Both the position numbers and the translations under genes were made by a program. A stretch of 64,000 nucleotides of DNA from Actinomycetes bacterium. Its GTDB lineage: Bacteria; Actinomycetota; JAICYB01. Each line of letters begins with the position of its first letter. Position 1 is the first letter of the stretch. Under the pieces are notes generated by a model that was not told the origin of the DNA, searched no databases, and worked only from the letters and a program-made list of their open reading frames with translations. Location: NCBI GenBank assembly GCA_025934435.1, contig JAICYB010000014.1:1-64000 (forward strand), in the 5' to 3' direction. This document shows positions 28,176 through 37,257 of this stretch, one piece after another.

Positions 28176-30800
28176 TTGCCCTCGGGCACGGTGACCTTCG
28201 TCTTCACGGACATAGAAGGTTCGACGAAGCTCTTCCACGAGCTCGGTGACAACTACATCACGGTGCTCGAGGAGCATCACGCCATCCTGCGAACGGCGAT
28301 CGAGGCTCACGCCGGCGTCGAGATCAAGACGGAAGGCGACGCGTTCTTCGTCGCGTTCGAGGGGGTCGCGCAAGCGGTGCTCGCGTGCCGCGATGCACAG
28401 CTCGGTCTGGCGGCGCATCCCTTCTCGCACGGACGACCCGTCCGCGTGCGCATCGGGATCCACGTCGGAGATGTCGCCATCGTCGACGACGACTACGTCG
28501 GCCTCTCCGTGCACGAAGCCGCGCGCATCGCCGGCGCGGCCCACGGCGGGCAGATCCTCGTTTCCGAAGACGTCGTTCGTGCTGCCGGATCGATCGACGG
28601 CGTGGCGTTCCACGACCTCGGCCGGCACGTACTGAAGGACTTCCCCGATCCGCGTCACCTCTTCCAAGTCACCGCCGCCGGGCTCGACAGCGTCTTCGAG
28701 GCGCCGCGCACCCTGACGGCACGCTCACACAACCTGCCGGCATCGCCGACGGAGCTGATCGGCCGCACGAGCGAGCTGCGCGAGATCCAGCGGGTCCTCG
28801 TCGGCGGTTCGCGCCTCGTATCGATCACCGGCGGGGGCGGGTTCGGCAAATCCCGTCTCGCGATCGAGGCGGGATGGTCACTGCTGTCGTGGTTCCGCGA
28901 GGGCGTGTGGTTCGTCCCGCTCGCGACGGTCACGGAGGAAGCGGACATCGTCCCGACGATCAACCGCGTGCTGAACATCCCGGACGAACCGGGCAGCGAA
29001 CCGATCGAGCTCCTCGTTGCGCGCCTCAACAAAGGGCCGACCCTGCTCGTCTTGGACAACCTCGAACAGCTCGGGGACGGCGTCGTGTTCATCGCGGATC
29101 TGCTCGCGGCGTGTCCGTCGCTCGCCGTGCTCGCGACGAGCCGCGAACGCCTTCGCCTGCGCGGTGAGACCGAACTCGCGATCGACGGCCTCCAGCCGGA
29201 CGAAGCCCTCGCGCTCTTCGCGGAACGCGCGGAAGCGAACAACCCGTGCGTTCCGCTCGACACCCCGGAGCAGATCGCGGCGATGACGGAGCTGGCGGCG
29301 AAGCTCGACGGCCTCCCGCTCGCGCTCGAGCTCGCGGCGGCCCGCGTGCGGGACGAACCCCCGACGGCGCTTGTCGGCCAACTCGACCGGAGCCTCGAGC
29401 TGCTCACCGAGGGCGAACGCGATCTCCCGGCGCGTCAGCGCACGCTGCGGTCGACGATCGCGTGGAGCCACGACCTCCTCGACACCGACGAGCGGCGCAC
29501 CTTCGAGCTGCTTGCGCTCTTCGCCGGCGGCGTTCCGTTGCCGGCTTTCGCCGCGGTGGCGCGAGCGGTCGGCGTCGACGACGCCGGCATCGAGATCGTC
29601 CTCGACCGCCTCGTCGACAAGGCACTCGTACGGAAAGCGGAGGTCCGGGGGCCGCACGATCCGAGGCGCTGGTGGCTGCTCGAAACGATCCGACAGTTCG
29701 CCGCGGAGCGACTGAGCGGCCGCGAAGAACACCTCCGTATCGGACGGGCGGCGCACGCGCGCTGGTTCGCCGAGTGGATGGCGGACGGAGCCCCGTCACT
29801 CGATCAAGCGACGCGGTTCGATCTCGTCGCCCGCGACATCGACAACCTTCGCCTCGCGCTCGCGGCCGAAACCGGCGGCCGCGCTCGCCTCGCCGCGAAC
29901 CTCTCGCCGTTCTGGGAGGTGCGCGGCCACTGGCATGAGGGCCTGCGGTGGTTGTCATCGGTCATCGGAACGAGCGACGACGAGCGGTGCCTCGTCCTGC
30001 TGGCGCGCGCACGACTGCAGCACCGATTGCGGATGTTCGGCGATGCCGAGGGCGCGCTCCGCCAAGCACTGATGCTCGGTGAAGACCCGTCCCTGATCTC
30101 GCGATGCGCGTCCGAGCTCGCGAGCGTGGTGCTCTCTCTCGCGAGTGAAGAAGGTCAGCACGACGAACTGGCGATCGACGAGATCGACCGTCCGGCACAG
30201 CGTATGGACGAGGCGAAACGACTGCTCGACATCGCCGCGACGAAGGCGGCCTCCGCCCACGACGGCGGCGCCGAAGCACGCGCTCGCTCCATGCTTGCGC
30301 CGCTCCTGCTCGACGGCGGGGACGCGCAAGCCGGACGCGACACCGCGCACGCGGCGCTCGAGCTCTTCTCCGATCTCGGCGATCTCGTCGGGATATCCGA
30401 CGTCGCGTTCACGCTCGCGCGCGCCGACCTCGCTCTGCAGGACTTCCCAACGGCAGTCGATGACTGCTCGCTCGGGATCGAGCACGCACAGCTGACCGGC
30501 GATCGAAGCCGTGAAGGAAATCTGCGATGGATCGAATCCGTCGCGCGGTTCAACCTGGGCCAGATACAGGACGCATTCGCTGCGGCCGAGTCCGCCTATG
30601 ACCTCTTCGTGGGAAACGGTGACGAAGCCGCCGCGGCCGGGATCTGTTTCGTCCGTGGCGAGCTTGCGAAAGCAGCCGGCGATATCGACGGCGCGCGCTT
30701 GTGGATGACGCGCAGCGCGGACGCATGGCGAGCGCTCGGCGACGAACGCCGCGCCGCGTGGTGCGAAGAAGCGGTCGCGCAGCTCGAACTCGCGTCCTGA
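28176..30800 (+). CDS. Adenylate-cyclase-like / STAND NTPase / TPR regulator
   Basis: 874 residues. Domain 1 (1 to about 170) is a class III cyclase homology domain: PSGTVTFVFTDIEGST holds metal Asp 1 and IKTEGDAFFVAF metal Asp 2. The transition-state Asn is replaced by His in GLSVHEAARI, as in many actinobacterial relatives, so activity is uncertain. Domain 2 (about 190-530) is an AP-ATPase/NB-ARC type STAND module (ITGGGGFGKSRLA Walker A, TLLVLDNLEQL Walker B, GLPLALELAA). Domain 3 is TPR-like helices to the end. No DNA-binding domain. The start is TTG 28176, with GAAGG eight bases upstream, giving the family N-terminus. Confidence 0.85.
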   Translation: MPSGTVTFVFTDIEGSTKLFHELGDNYITVLEEHHAILRTAIEAHAGVEIKTEGDAFFVAFEGVAQAVLACRDAQLGLAAHPFSHGRPVRVRIGIHVGDVAIVDDDYVGLSVHEAARIAGAAHGGQILVSEDVVRAAGSIDGVAFHDLGRHVLKDFPDPRHLFQVTAAGLDSVFEAPRTLTARSHNLPASPTELIGRTSELREIQRVLVGGSRLVSITGGGGFGKSRLAIEAGWSLLSWFREGVWFVPLATVTEEADIVPTINRVLNIPDEPGSEPIELLVARLNKGPTLLVLDNLEQLGDGVVFIADLLAACPSLAVLATSRERLRLRGETELAIDGLQPDEALALFAERAEANNPCVPLDTPEQIAAMTELAAKLDGLPLALELAAARVRDEPPTALVGQLDRSLELLTEGERDLPARQRTLRSTIAWSHDLLDTDERRTFELLALFAGGVPLPAFAAVARAVGVDDAGIEIVLDRLVDKALVRKAEVRGPHDPRRWWLLETIRQFAAERLSGREEHLRIGRAAHARWFAEWMADGAPSLDQATRFDLVARDIDNLRLALAAETGGRARLAANLSPFWEVRGHWHEGLRWLSSVIGTSDDERCLVLLARARLQHRLRMFGDAEGALRQALMLGEDPSLISRCASELASVVLSLASEEGQHDELAIDEIDRPAQRMDEAKRLLDIAATKAASAHDGGAEARARSMLAPLLLDGGDAQAGRDTAHAALELFSDLGDLVGISDVAFTLARADLALQDFPTAVDDCSLGIEHAQLTGDRSREGNLRWIESVARFNLGQIQDAFAAAESAYDLFVGNGDEAAAAGICFVRGELAKAAGDIDGARLWMTRSADAWRALGDERRAAWCEEAVAQLELAS

Positions 30801-30831
30801 CGCCCTCTCGGCCGCGCCGAAACACCGGGCG

Positions 30832-30860
30832 TTGAGTGCGAGGGACTCAGGGTATATAAC
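30832..30860 (+). promoter_or_regulatory. Sigma-70-type promoter of the XRE gene
   Basis: TTGAGT (30832-30837), a 17-nt spacer, then TATAAC (30855-30860): one of the best housekeeping promoters in the window, ending 23 nt before the ATG. A Shine-Dalgarno CGGAGG lies at 30875-30880. Confidence 0.6.
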
Positions 30861-30883
30861 TGGAGGTCACCGATCGGAGGACG

Positions 30884-31228
30884 ATGTTTTCTGACGTCGG
30901 AGGAACCTTCGGCGAACGGCTGCGAAACGCCCGGCGCGACGCCGGTCTGACGCAGAGCCAGCTCGTCCGGATATCGGGCATCCCGAAGCCGACCCTGTCA
31001 CGTTACGAGAACGGGCATGTGATGCCGTCGCTGCAGACTCTCGCACGACTCGCCGAAGCGCTCGACCTTCCCCAAGGCGCCCTCCTTCCCGGCAAGCTTT
31101 CCCCGAAAGAAGAGCTCTTCATCGCGCTCGCCGAAAAGGGAGTCGAGCTGAGGTCGCGTGAGCACGCGCGTCAGATCGCTGAGATCGTCGCGCAAGTGGT
31201 CGCCGAACCGAAGCTTCGCGACGCGTAG
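30884..31228 (+). CDS. XRE-family transcriptional regulator
   Basis: 114 residues. A Cro/C1-type helix-turn-helix at about 10-65 (FGERLRNARRDAGLTQSQLVRISGI, then PTLSRYENGHVMPSLQTLARLAEAL). The C-terminal 45 residues form a charged helix (SREHARQIAEIVAQVV), possibly for dimerisation. It has its own strong promoter. Target genes are unknown. Its stop directly abuts the stop of the convergent membrane gene. Confidence 0.87.
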   Translation: MFSDVGGTFGERLRNARRDAGLTQSQLVRISGIPKPTLSRYENGHVMPSLQTLARLAEALDLPQGALLPGKLSPKEELFIALAEKGVELRSREHARQIAEIVAQVVAEPKLRDA

Positions 31229-31909
31229 CTACTTCAGGATGTTGACGGCGCGCGCGCCGACGATCGCGACCGTCGCGAGCGACGCCATGCCCTCGATCCC
31301 CATCAGTGCTTTCGCGCGTTGTGTGAGCGGGAGTGTGTCCGTCGGGCTGAAAGCCGTCGCGTTCGTGAGCGACACATACAGGTAGTCGACGAAGCCCGGG
31401 CACCAGCGTCCCTTCGAGAAACCGGGATTCTCCATCTGCGGGAAGAAGAGATCAGGGGCGCGGTGGTCGCGCGACATACGCGCCATCGGGCCCCCGCGGT
31501 CGAGCTCCCAGTACCAGAGGGCGAACACGATCACGGTCGTCAGCCAGACACCGACGCCGGCAAGGATCAGCGCGTGACCGTTCGAGACGCGGCCTTTCAG
31601 CAACTGGCGGACGAGCAGACCGAGCGAGATGAGGTTCGCCGCGTTGACGACGCCGATGAGCGCGACGGACAGCGTCTGCATGTCGCGCGAAGCGCGGTCG
31701 AGTCTCCTCGGGTTCGCGATCATGAGGGGCACCAGGAGCGCGACCTCGAGGGCCGGGATCACGTAGCGGGGGCCGATGGTCAGCCTGTCCGGGAGGACCG
31801 CCTGGATCACGAGCGCCACGAGAAGGGCGATCGTCGCCGGCCAGCGCGATTCTCCGCTGGACGGATAGCCCCAGAGTGACTCGGCGGTCGTTCCGACGTC
31901 GTCCGACAT
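31229..31909 (-). CDS. Four-helix membrane protein with pore-like loop
   Basis: 226 residues with hydrophobic helices near 25-45, 48-66, 80-100 and 112-133, then a soluble loop and a fifth helix at the C-terminus (about 200-222). The loop VDYLYVSLTNATAFSPTDTLPLT sits where two-TM ion channels have the selectivity filter, but the TVGYGD sequence is replaced by TAFSPTD, so potassium selectivity is not expected. The family is common in Actinobacteria and uncharacterised. Confidence 0.7.
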   Translation of the reverse strand: MSDDVGTTAESLWGYPSSGESRWPATIALLVALVIQAVLPDRLTIGPRYVIPALEVALLVPLMIANPRRLDRASRDMQTLSVALIGVVNAANLISLGLLVRQLLKGRVSNGHALILAGVGVWLTTVIVFALWYWELDRGGPMARMSRDHRAPDLFFPQMENPGFSKGRWCPGFVDYLYVSLTNATAFSPTDTLPLTQRAKALMGIEGMASLATVAIVGARAVNILK

Positions 31910-31964
31910 CGGACGGAACGCTAGCGGCCGCCACCGACGGAACCCGGCCCGACGGCTAGATCCG

Positions 31965-31992
31965 GTGGAGGCGAGCAGACTCTATTCGAACC
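31965..31992 (-). repeat. Degenerate tRNA-Ala 3'-end remnant
   Basis: GTGGAGGCGAGCAGA matches the 3' end of tRNA-Ala(CGC) and its left attachment copy, then a few foreign bases interrupt before ATTCGAAC of the T-loop. It is the third copy of this sequence in the window, after 34337-34379 and the intact gene at 53058-53130. It suggests an older integration boundary. From here to 32319 the only candidate gene seen is the short frame at 32027-32167. Confidence 0.5.
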
Positions 31993-32026
31993 GGTTGGAC
32001 CAGCTGAAACGCCTTCTAGGGAAGTC

Positions 32027-32167
32027 TTAGGGGCGTCCTAACCGTTGCTCGCGCCAAGCTGGGCGTTCAGAGTCAAACGGATACGCCGCTCGCCAAAGGA
32101 GGTACATCGGTACCGCAATCCCACGTGCCAGCAAGACGACGACAATCGTAGTTAGCACATCGTGCAT
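32027..32167 (-). CDS. Possible small membrane peptide
   Basis: 46 codons from ATG 32167: MHDVLTTIVVVLLARGIAVP, then a second hydrophobic part and a charged tail ending REQRLGRP. GAGG lies four bases before the ATG. A single hydrophobic span followed by charged residues is what a small membrane protein or type I toxin looks like. It is in a decayed region, so it may be a remnant. Confidence 0.3.
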   Translation of the reverse strand: MHDVLTTIVVVLLARGIAVPMYLLWRAAYPFDSERPAWREQRLGRP

Positions 32168-32319
32168 TCAGCCTCTGCAGGTGCGAGGTCTTCCAACCAG
32201 ACCCCAGCAGCGCGGCGGCGGGCTAAACGGCAGCCGTCCTGATCCGCATCGAGATCGCTTTGACGAACAGCATCCGCCGCGCGGGAGGGCGAACCTCAGG
32301 CGCGACGGATGGAGCCGTC

Positions 32320-32946
32320 TTAGAACCTGCCGAGGCACTGATTGCCAGGCCGCGCACCCCCGACCGTGTTCCGGTGGTGCTTGTGTTTGGGTGCGGGGGA
32401 ATTGTCGTTGCACGTCAGGTCCTTAGCGATCTTGTTGGCCTTGATGATCGTCCTAACCTGATTCGTGTTCGCCGTCACCGAATCGGAGATGCGGTTGTGG
32501 CTCAGCGTCAATCCGCCCTGGTTCGACGTGAGCGTGACCGTCGCGAGCTTGTTACCTCGACACGCTCTGGTGCTCCCTCCCAGCCGGACTGCGCCCGTCC
32601 CGCCTGATGCCGTGATGCCGCCGAGCAGCGTGCTGGCGCACGACTTGAAGGTGTTGAAACCAGACGACATGGTGATTGCACCCGTCACGACCGAGTGCAC
32701 GATCAGAAGAGAGCCCGTCGATGCGACGTTGATAGCACCCGTCTGATTCGCGTGGCGTAAGCACTCCTTCTGTCCCGCAGCGACGTTGATGACCGGCGCA
32801 TGGGCGCCTCTCGTCGTGTGCGTGCACGGCGCGGACCTAGCCTCAGCCGCGATCGGGACGACCGCAGTGAGAATCGGAGTCACGAGTGCGATCGCGGCAA
32901 CTGCGACGAGCGATCGCCGGAAGATCCGATGCGGAAAATGTTTCAA
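32320..32946 (-). CDS. Secreted protein, unknown, probably beta-rich
   Basis: 208 residues from TTG 32946, which has a near-perfect AAGGGAG seven bases upstream. A longer frame exists but has no ribosome site. The signal peptide KHFPHRIFRRSLVAVAAIAL is followed by a mature part starting near SAPC. The mature domain repeats short strands (GAINVASTGSLLIVHS, GAITMSSG, GAVRLGG, TVTLTSNQGGLTLSHN), as in right-handed beta-helix proteins, with six Cys and a basic tail. Exported; function unknown. Confidence 0.6.
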   Translation of the reverse strand: MKHFPHRIFRRSLVAVAAIALVTPILTAVVPIAAEARSAPCTHTTRGAHAPVINVAAGQKECLRHANQTGAINVASTGSLLIVHSVVTGAITMSSGFNTFKSCASTLLGGITASGGTGAVRLGGSTRACRGNKLATVTLTSNQGGLTLSHNRISDSVTANTNQVRTIIKANKIAKDLTCNDNSPAPKHKHHRNTVGGARPGNQCLGRF

Positions 32947-33231
32947 GTGGGTGCTCCCTTCGGGATGCCGCCGGCCCCTCCGACGCATACGTTCAGCGTT
33001 GTCGACGGCCGTCACCGGAACGTCACGGGACAAACCGGCGGGCGATGGGCGGTCTCGTCAGTTCGAGTTGACGAAGTCATCAACCCACTTCCGCACGGCC
33101 GGGCAGAGTTCCTCACGTGTTCCAGCCGTCGCGGTCTTTCGTTCACGTCCAACTGAATCGAGGGTCTGCGTGATCCGCGCCCCGAAGCCCTCGCGTACGC
33201 TGCCTTCGACCCGTTCCTAGACTTGAGACTC

Positions 33232-33396
33232 ATGGATCGGGAAGACATTCTCAACGCGATCCGTAAGACCGCAGATGCCAATGGCGGCAAGCCATTGGGC
33301 CGGCGCCGCTTCGCAGACATGAACTGCCGCCAATTCTCGAGCTGGAAGCTGCGCAACACGCAAGTGGCCCTTCCGATCGCCGTCGACGACGGCTAA
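33232..33396 (+). pseudogene. Homing-endonuclease-repeat-like fragment
   Basis: 54 codons from ATG 33232: REDILNAIRKTADANGGKPL, then GRRRFADM. This resembles the single helical repeat found next to HNH/homing endonucleases (pattern AIRxTAExNGGxPLGRxRF). The typical following W..YW..W segment is missing and the frame ends after an unrelated tail, so it looks like a truncated remnant. Confidence 0.4.
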
Positions 33397-33945
33397 CGCG
33401 GCCGAATGCCCCAAACGTGCAGGCCGGCGACCCGCCGAAAGTCACGATCCATCGTCGCCACGCTCGGCCGCTCAGCGGCGTCAGCACCAACCGAGAACGC
33501 CGCTGCGGCCACGACGGCGTCCATCGGCTTAAGGCCTGACGTAATCGTGATTTCGCGCGCGCGCCATCAGGCGTCTCGTAATCCTGATCCTCGTCGAATT
33601 CAAGAACGACAGATACAAATCCAGCAGCTCATCTCCTAGTTGCAGCACGCGGTCCCTTCGCTCGACAACGCTCTTTGGTGCCGGCTCATCGACCGGGAGC
33701 TCGAGCTGACCTGGAACCGATTCCCGAATCTCCAACGCCAGACGGCCCAGTCCAACGTGATCGAGCTCACGAACCGCGCTCTGCCAGGCAAACCAGAACT
33801 CGAGGTTGTGAAGATGCTCAACGTACGCACATATCGTCCCGTCCGAGACCAAGCGTCCCTAGAGCGCTCTGGCCCTGGCGTGCTCAGGATCTCGACGATC
33901 TAGGACTTTGACGACGAAACTCGCGTCGAGAACGAGCGCGCCGCG
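33393..33945 (-). pseudogene. Broken VapC-type PIN-domain toxin
   Basis: Reading the minus strand, GALVLDASFVVKVLDRRDPE is a PIN N-terminus with the first Asp, but no start codon exists between an upstream in-frame TAA and it. An in-frame TAG at 33859-33861 interrupts the gene. Near 33560 the reading frame shifts by one base, after which SGLKPMDAVVAAAAFSVGA and SVATMDRDFRRVAGLHVWGI restore the PIN C-terminus with the other acidic residues. At least three lesions, so no active toxin. Confidence 0.65.
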
Positions 33946-33974
33946 ACGTCGTGCATGGTTGCGTTAGGCAAGTG

Positions 33975-34166
33975 CTACTTCGACTTCTTGCCTCGGCCTT
34001 CCATGAGCGCTCGAGACAGGTCGAGGCCCGGAACATCGATCGCGCGCGGCGGATCGCCGACTTTGCCACGCGAAATCTTGTAACCGGCCGAACGGAGGCG
34101 CCGGGCGGCTCGCCCCGATACCGCGCGCGGTGAAGCGGCCTTCTTTGGGGTTTGCGCGGTTGCCAA
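33975..34166 (-). CDS. Small VapB-like antitoxin (partner of broken PIN gene)
   Basis: 63 residues from TTG 34166, which has AAGGAGG six bases upstream. The sequence is basic at the start (AQTPKKAASPRAVSGRAARR) with an acidic/hydrophobic end (AIDVPGLDLSRALMEGRGKK). Its place just before the PIN remnant is that of a VapB antitoxin. No classical AbrB/RHH motif is obvious, so the assignment is by context. Confidence 0.45.
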   Translation of the reverse strand: MATAQTPKKAASPRAVSGRAARRLRSAGYKISRGKVGDPPRAIDVPGLDLSRALMEGRGKKSK

Positions 34167-34236
34167 GGTCGACCTCCTTCTCCCAGGGTATCGGCCCGGC
34201 GAAGAGAACAATTGGTTCGCCCGCCGACAGGAGCGC

Positions 34237-34379
34237 CAGAGCAACCCCAGAGCAACCCCGCGGCCTCGGCCCCCACTAACGAAAGAAGCCGCACGCCGCG
34301 TGACGTGCAGCTTCTCTGACATGCAGCTTCTCCGTGGAGGCGAGCAGATTCGAACTGCCGACCTCGGCGTTGCGAACGC
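34237..34379 (-). repeat. Left attachment repeat (tRNA-Ala 3' half plus terminator)
   Basis: Aligns with 52975-53102. Shared blocks: tandem AGAGCAACCCC, a hairpin bounded by GAAGC/GCTTC, and the tRNA 3' half (34337-34379). An extra 15 bp duplicates GCAGCTTCTC. In the T-arm the pair is A-T here but G-C in the intact tRNA, a compensated change. Similarity stops at the anticodon loop. A further copy of the AGCAACCCC pair lies at 34483-34501. 34380-34544 shows no gene. Confidence 0.75.
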
Positions 34380-34544
34380 GATTCAGCCTAGTTGACGCAC
34401 CTGCGGGTTCCGGGCGAAACCGGCGCTGACCTCGACTTTCGCTTGTCAACCTTCGCAGGCATTCTTGGCCGGTTTTCGGCCTTGGAGCAACCCCACAGCA
34501 ACCCGGCGGCGAAGCCGCGAGCGACCGACCGACGCGGCGATGAT

Positions 34545-35573
34545 TCAGACGAGGTCTCGCATCCGGACATAGAGATCAGGGTTCGCCTCGAGGAATCGAA
34601 GGCGCTCGAAGGAGATGCTGGCGTCCTCCCCGACCGGAAGTTGGTCCAAAGGACCGCTCCCGTTCTCCTCGGTCGTCAACGCTGCTATGTCTTCATCGAT
34701 GAGAACGGCGAGATGCTGGGCGCCATGCTCGACCACGTAGGCGGCGCCGTTCTCGACGTCGGATGCAATCTGCTCGGTTCGCTCGACCCAGGCCGACCTT
34801 ATTCCCGGCCATGCGTCAGCTGACGCCCAGCCGCCGAAACCCACGCACTCGCCAGAGCCGGGATCGATCAGACGATGAGTCAACTCGCGCAGATCATGCT
34901 TCGGCGGGCCAGACCGCGAACGCTGCACGGCCTCGTTCGCGACATCGGCTTCCTTAGGCCATGCCGGATGACGCCTTTCGTAGTTGTGCTCGAGGAGGTA
35001 TGGCAGCGGGAAGTGCAGCGGTTCACCGTCGGGCCCGACAGGCACCACAGTCGGGTCCAGTTCGTGAAAGAACTTGCACACATCGAGCAGGGTCTCGATG
35101 ACAAGCTCTTCTCCGACGGATGACTGATACGCCGCATGGCAGCTGGGAGCGGTCTTCGTATCGGCCTGAACTGCGGATGGCAGCTCTCCGTACGGCTTCC
35201 AATGAGGGTGAACTCGCGTCACTGTGCGACTCTCAGCTGGAATGCTCGTTAGTCGCCCGATGCCGGGCTCGATGACTTCGACCATGTGGATCTCAGCGTT
35301 CCTGACCAGCGTGAGGCCCCGAACGACCTCCCCCTCGGGCGAGTGCTCGCGGTGGGTTTGGTACGCGCCGCCGGCGAACTCGTCGTACACAACCAAGTCG
35401 AGGACTCGAACAGCGACTACGGCGAAGGCCGTCTCGATAGCGATAGCTTCCGGATCCTCGATCGTGGCGAGCCAGCAGCGAGCAACCGCTCTATGCAGGC
35501 CACGCAGCCACAACGCAGCCTTCGGGCGAAGCGCTGAGGGCACCGGGAAGCTGCATCCGCATGGCGAAACCAT
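34545..35573 (-). CDS. Hypothetical protein, unknown
   Basis: 342 residues from ATG 35573 (an in-frame GTG at 35636 is another option; neither has a good ribosome site). No family recognised. Visible features: no signal or TM helix after the first 40 residues, a His/Trp/Pro-rich middle (VHPHWKPYGELP, HFPLPYLLEHNYERRHPAWP), and an acidic C-terminal half. It is first inside the left boundary and divergent from hsdM. Codon use is the less GC-rich type of the island. Confidence 0.5.
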   Translation of the reverse strand: MVSPCGCSFPVPSALRPKAALWLRGLHRAVARCWLATIEDPEAIAIETAFAVVAVRVLDLVVYDEFAGGAYQTHREHSPEGEVVRGLTLVRNAEIHMVEVIEPGIGRLTSIPAESRTVTRVHPHWKPYGELPSAVQADTKTAPSCHAAYQSSVGEELVIETLLDVCKFFHELDPTVVPVGPDGEPLHFPLPYLLEHNYERRHPAWPKEADVANEAVQRSRSGPPKHDLRELTHRLIDPGSGECVGFGGWASADAWPGIRSAWVERTEQIASDVENGAAYVVEHGAQHLAVLIDEDIAALTTEENGSGPLDQLPVGEDASISFERLRFLEANPDLYVRMRDLV

Positions 35574-35700
35574 GCGTCTAATGGTAGAGCTGCTCCCTTG
35601 CCCTTGAGACAGGCGTAGGGCAACCTCGCACGGCACCGCGTGGCTCGACTCTCGTCGCGCGACTGATCACGACGTCCCGCGCAGCTGGAAGACTGACGAA

Positions 35701-37257
35701 ATGACTGTCTCGGAGCGCGCAGAACTGCATAAGACGATCTGGCGGATCGCAAACGACCTCCGTGGGAGCGTAGACGGGTGGGACTTCAAAAGCTATGTGC
35801 TCGGGATGCTCTTTTATCGCTTCATCTCGGAGAACCTCACGGCCTACCTAAACGAACAGGAGCGCCGCGCCGGTAGTGCTGACTTCGACTACAGCCACCT
35901 GAGCGATGCTGATGCGGAGTCGGGCCGCGAGGAAACCGTCCGCGAGAAGGGGTTCTACATCCTCCCGACGGAGCTGTTCGCCAACGTGCGAGCTCGCGCG
36001 CGGAACGACGCCGATCTCAACGAGACGTTGGCGCGGATCTTCATCAACATCGAAGGTTCAGCGGTTGGTGCCGACAGCGAGGACGACTTCAAGGGTCTGT
36101 TCGATGATCTGGACGTCAACAGCAACAAGCTCGGTCCGACGGTTGCCAAACGAAATGAGAAGCTCGTCAAGCTCCTCGATGCCATCGGCGACCTGCCGCT
36201 CGGCAGCTTCGCCGACAACACCATTGACCTGTTCGGCGATGCCTACGAGTACCTGATGCAGATGTACGCATCGACGGCCGGCAAGTCCGGCGGCGAGTTC
36301 TACACGCCGCAGGAGGTTTCCGAGCTCCTGGCGCGGATCACGGTCGTGGGTAAGACCGAGGTGAACAAGGTCTACGACCCGGCCTGCGGTTCGGGCTCGC
36401 TTCTGCTGAAGTTCGCCAAGGTGCTGGGGCAAGACAATGTTCGGCAGGGGTTCTTCGGTCAGGAGACCAATCTGACGACCTACAACCTGTGCCGGATCAA
36501 CATGCTGTTGCATGACCTGAATTTCGAGAAGTTCGATATCGCACAAGGCGATACGCTGCTCGATCCGGCGCACTGGGAGGACGAACCGTTCGAGGCAATC
36601 GTGTCCAATCCGCCGTACTCGATCAGGTGGGACGGCGACGCCAACCCCCTGCTCATTAACGACCCCCGTTACGCGCCAGCCGGCGTGCTCGCGCCGAAAA
36701 GCAAGGCCGATCTGGCCTTCACGATGCACATGCTCAGTTGGCTAGCCGTGGACGGGACCGCGGCCATCGTCGAGTTCCCCGGCGTGCTTTACCGCGGTGG
36801 AGCAGAGCGCAAGATCCGCAAGTACCTCGTCGACAACAACTATGTCGACACCGTCATCCAACTCCCACCGGATCTGTTCTTCGGGACGACCATCGCGACG
36901 TGCATCATCGTGCTCAAGAAATCCAAGGCCGACAACGCCATCCTCTTCATCGATGCCTCGGCCGAGTTCGTCCGCCAAGGAAACAAGAACCGCCTTAGTG
37001 AGGTGAACCAGAACACGATCCTCGACGTCTTCAGCACACGTGCTGACGTCGACCACGTCGCGAAACTTATCGCCTCCGATGTCATCGCTGAGAACGACTA
37101 CAACATCGCCGTGACCTCATACGTGGAGGCCGAGGACACGCGAGAAGTCGTCGACATCAAGGAGTTGAACTCCGAGATCGCCCGCATCGTCGCCCGCCAG
37201 TCGGAGCTCCGGACAGAGATTGACGCCATCGTCGCCGACTTGGAGGAACCGTCGTGA
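35701..37257 (+). CDS. hsdM: Type I restriction-modification DNA methyltransferase HsdM
   Basis: 518 residues. The N-terminal HsdM helical domain (KTIWRIANDLRGSVDGWDFK, then YVLGMLFYRFISE) precedes an N6-adenine methyltransferase with motif I YDPACGSGSLLLKF (about 225-238) and motif IV SNPPYSIRW (about 302). Between them YEYLMQMYASTAGKSGGEFY is the usual linker. It methylates the host's recognition sites as part of an M2S complex. GTGA overlap with hsdS. Confidence 0.95.
   Translation: MTVSERAELHKTIWRIANDLRGSVDGWDFKSYVLGMLFYRFISENLTAYLNEQERRAGSADFDYSHLSDADAESGREETVREKGFYILPTELFANVRARARNDADLNETLARIFINIEGSAVGADSEDDFKGLFDDLDVNSNKLGPTVAKRNEKLVKLLDAIGDLPLGSFADNTIDLFGDAYEYLMQMYASTAGKSGGEFYTPQEVSELLARITVVGKTEVNKVYDPACGSGSLLLKFAKVLGQDNVRQGFFGQETNLTTYNLCRINMLLHDLNFEKFDIAQGDTLLDPAHWEDEPFEAIVSNPPYSIRWDGDANPLLINDPRYAPAGVLAPKSKADLAFTMHMLSWLAVDGTAAIVEFPGVLYRGGAERKIRKYLVDNNYVDTVIQLPPDLFFGTTIATCIIVLKKSKADNAILFIDASAEFVRQGNKNRLSEVNQNTILDVFSTRADVDHVAKLIASDVIAENDYNIAVTSYVEAEDTREVVDIKELNSEIARIVARQSELRTEIDAIVADLEEPS

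Noticed and set aside
34237-34501. Repeated AGCAACCCC units as a CRISPR array
   Set aside because: Units are short, tandem, without spacers of constant length, and are explained by the attachment-site duplication. No CRISPR array is seen anywhere in the window.
35574-35670. tRNA-like string TCTAATGGTAGAGC with a distant TCGACTC
   Set aside because: The acceptor arms do not pair, the anticodon stem is absent and the spacing fits no tRNA class.
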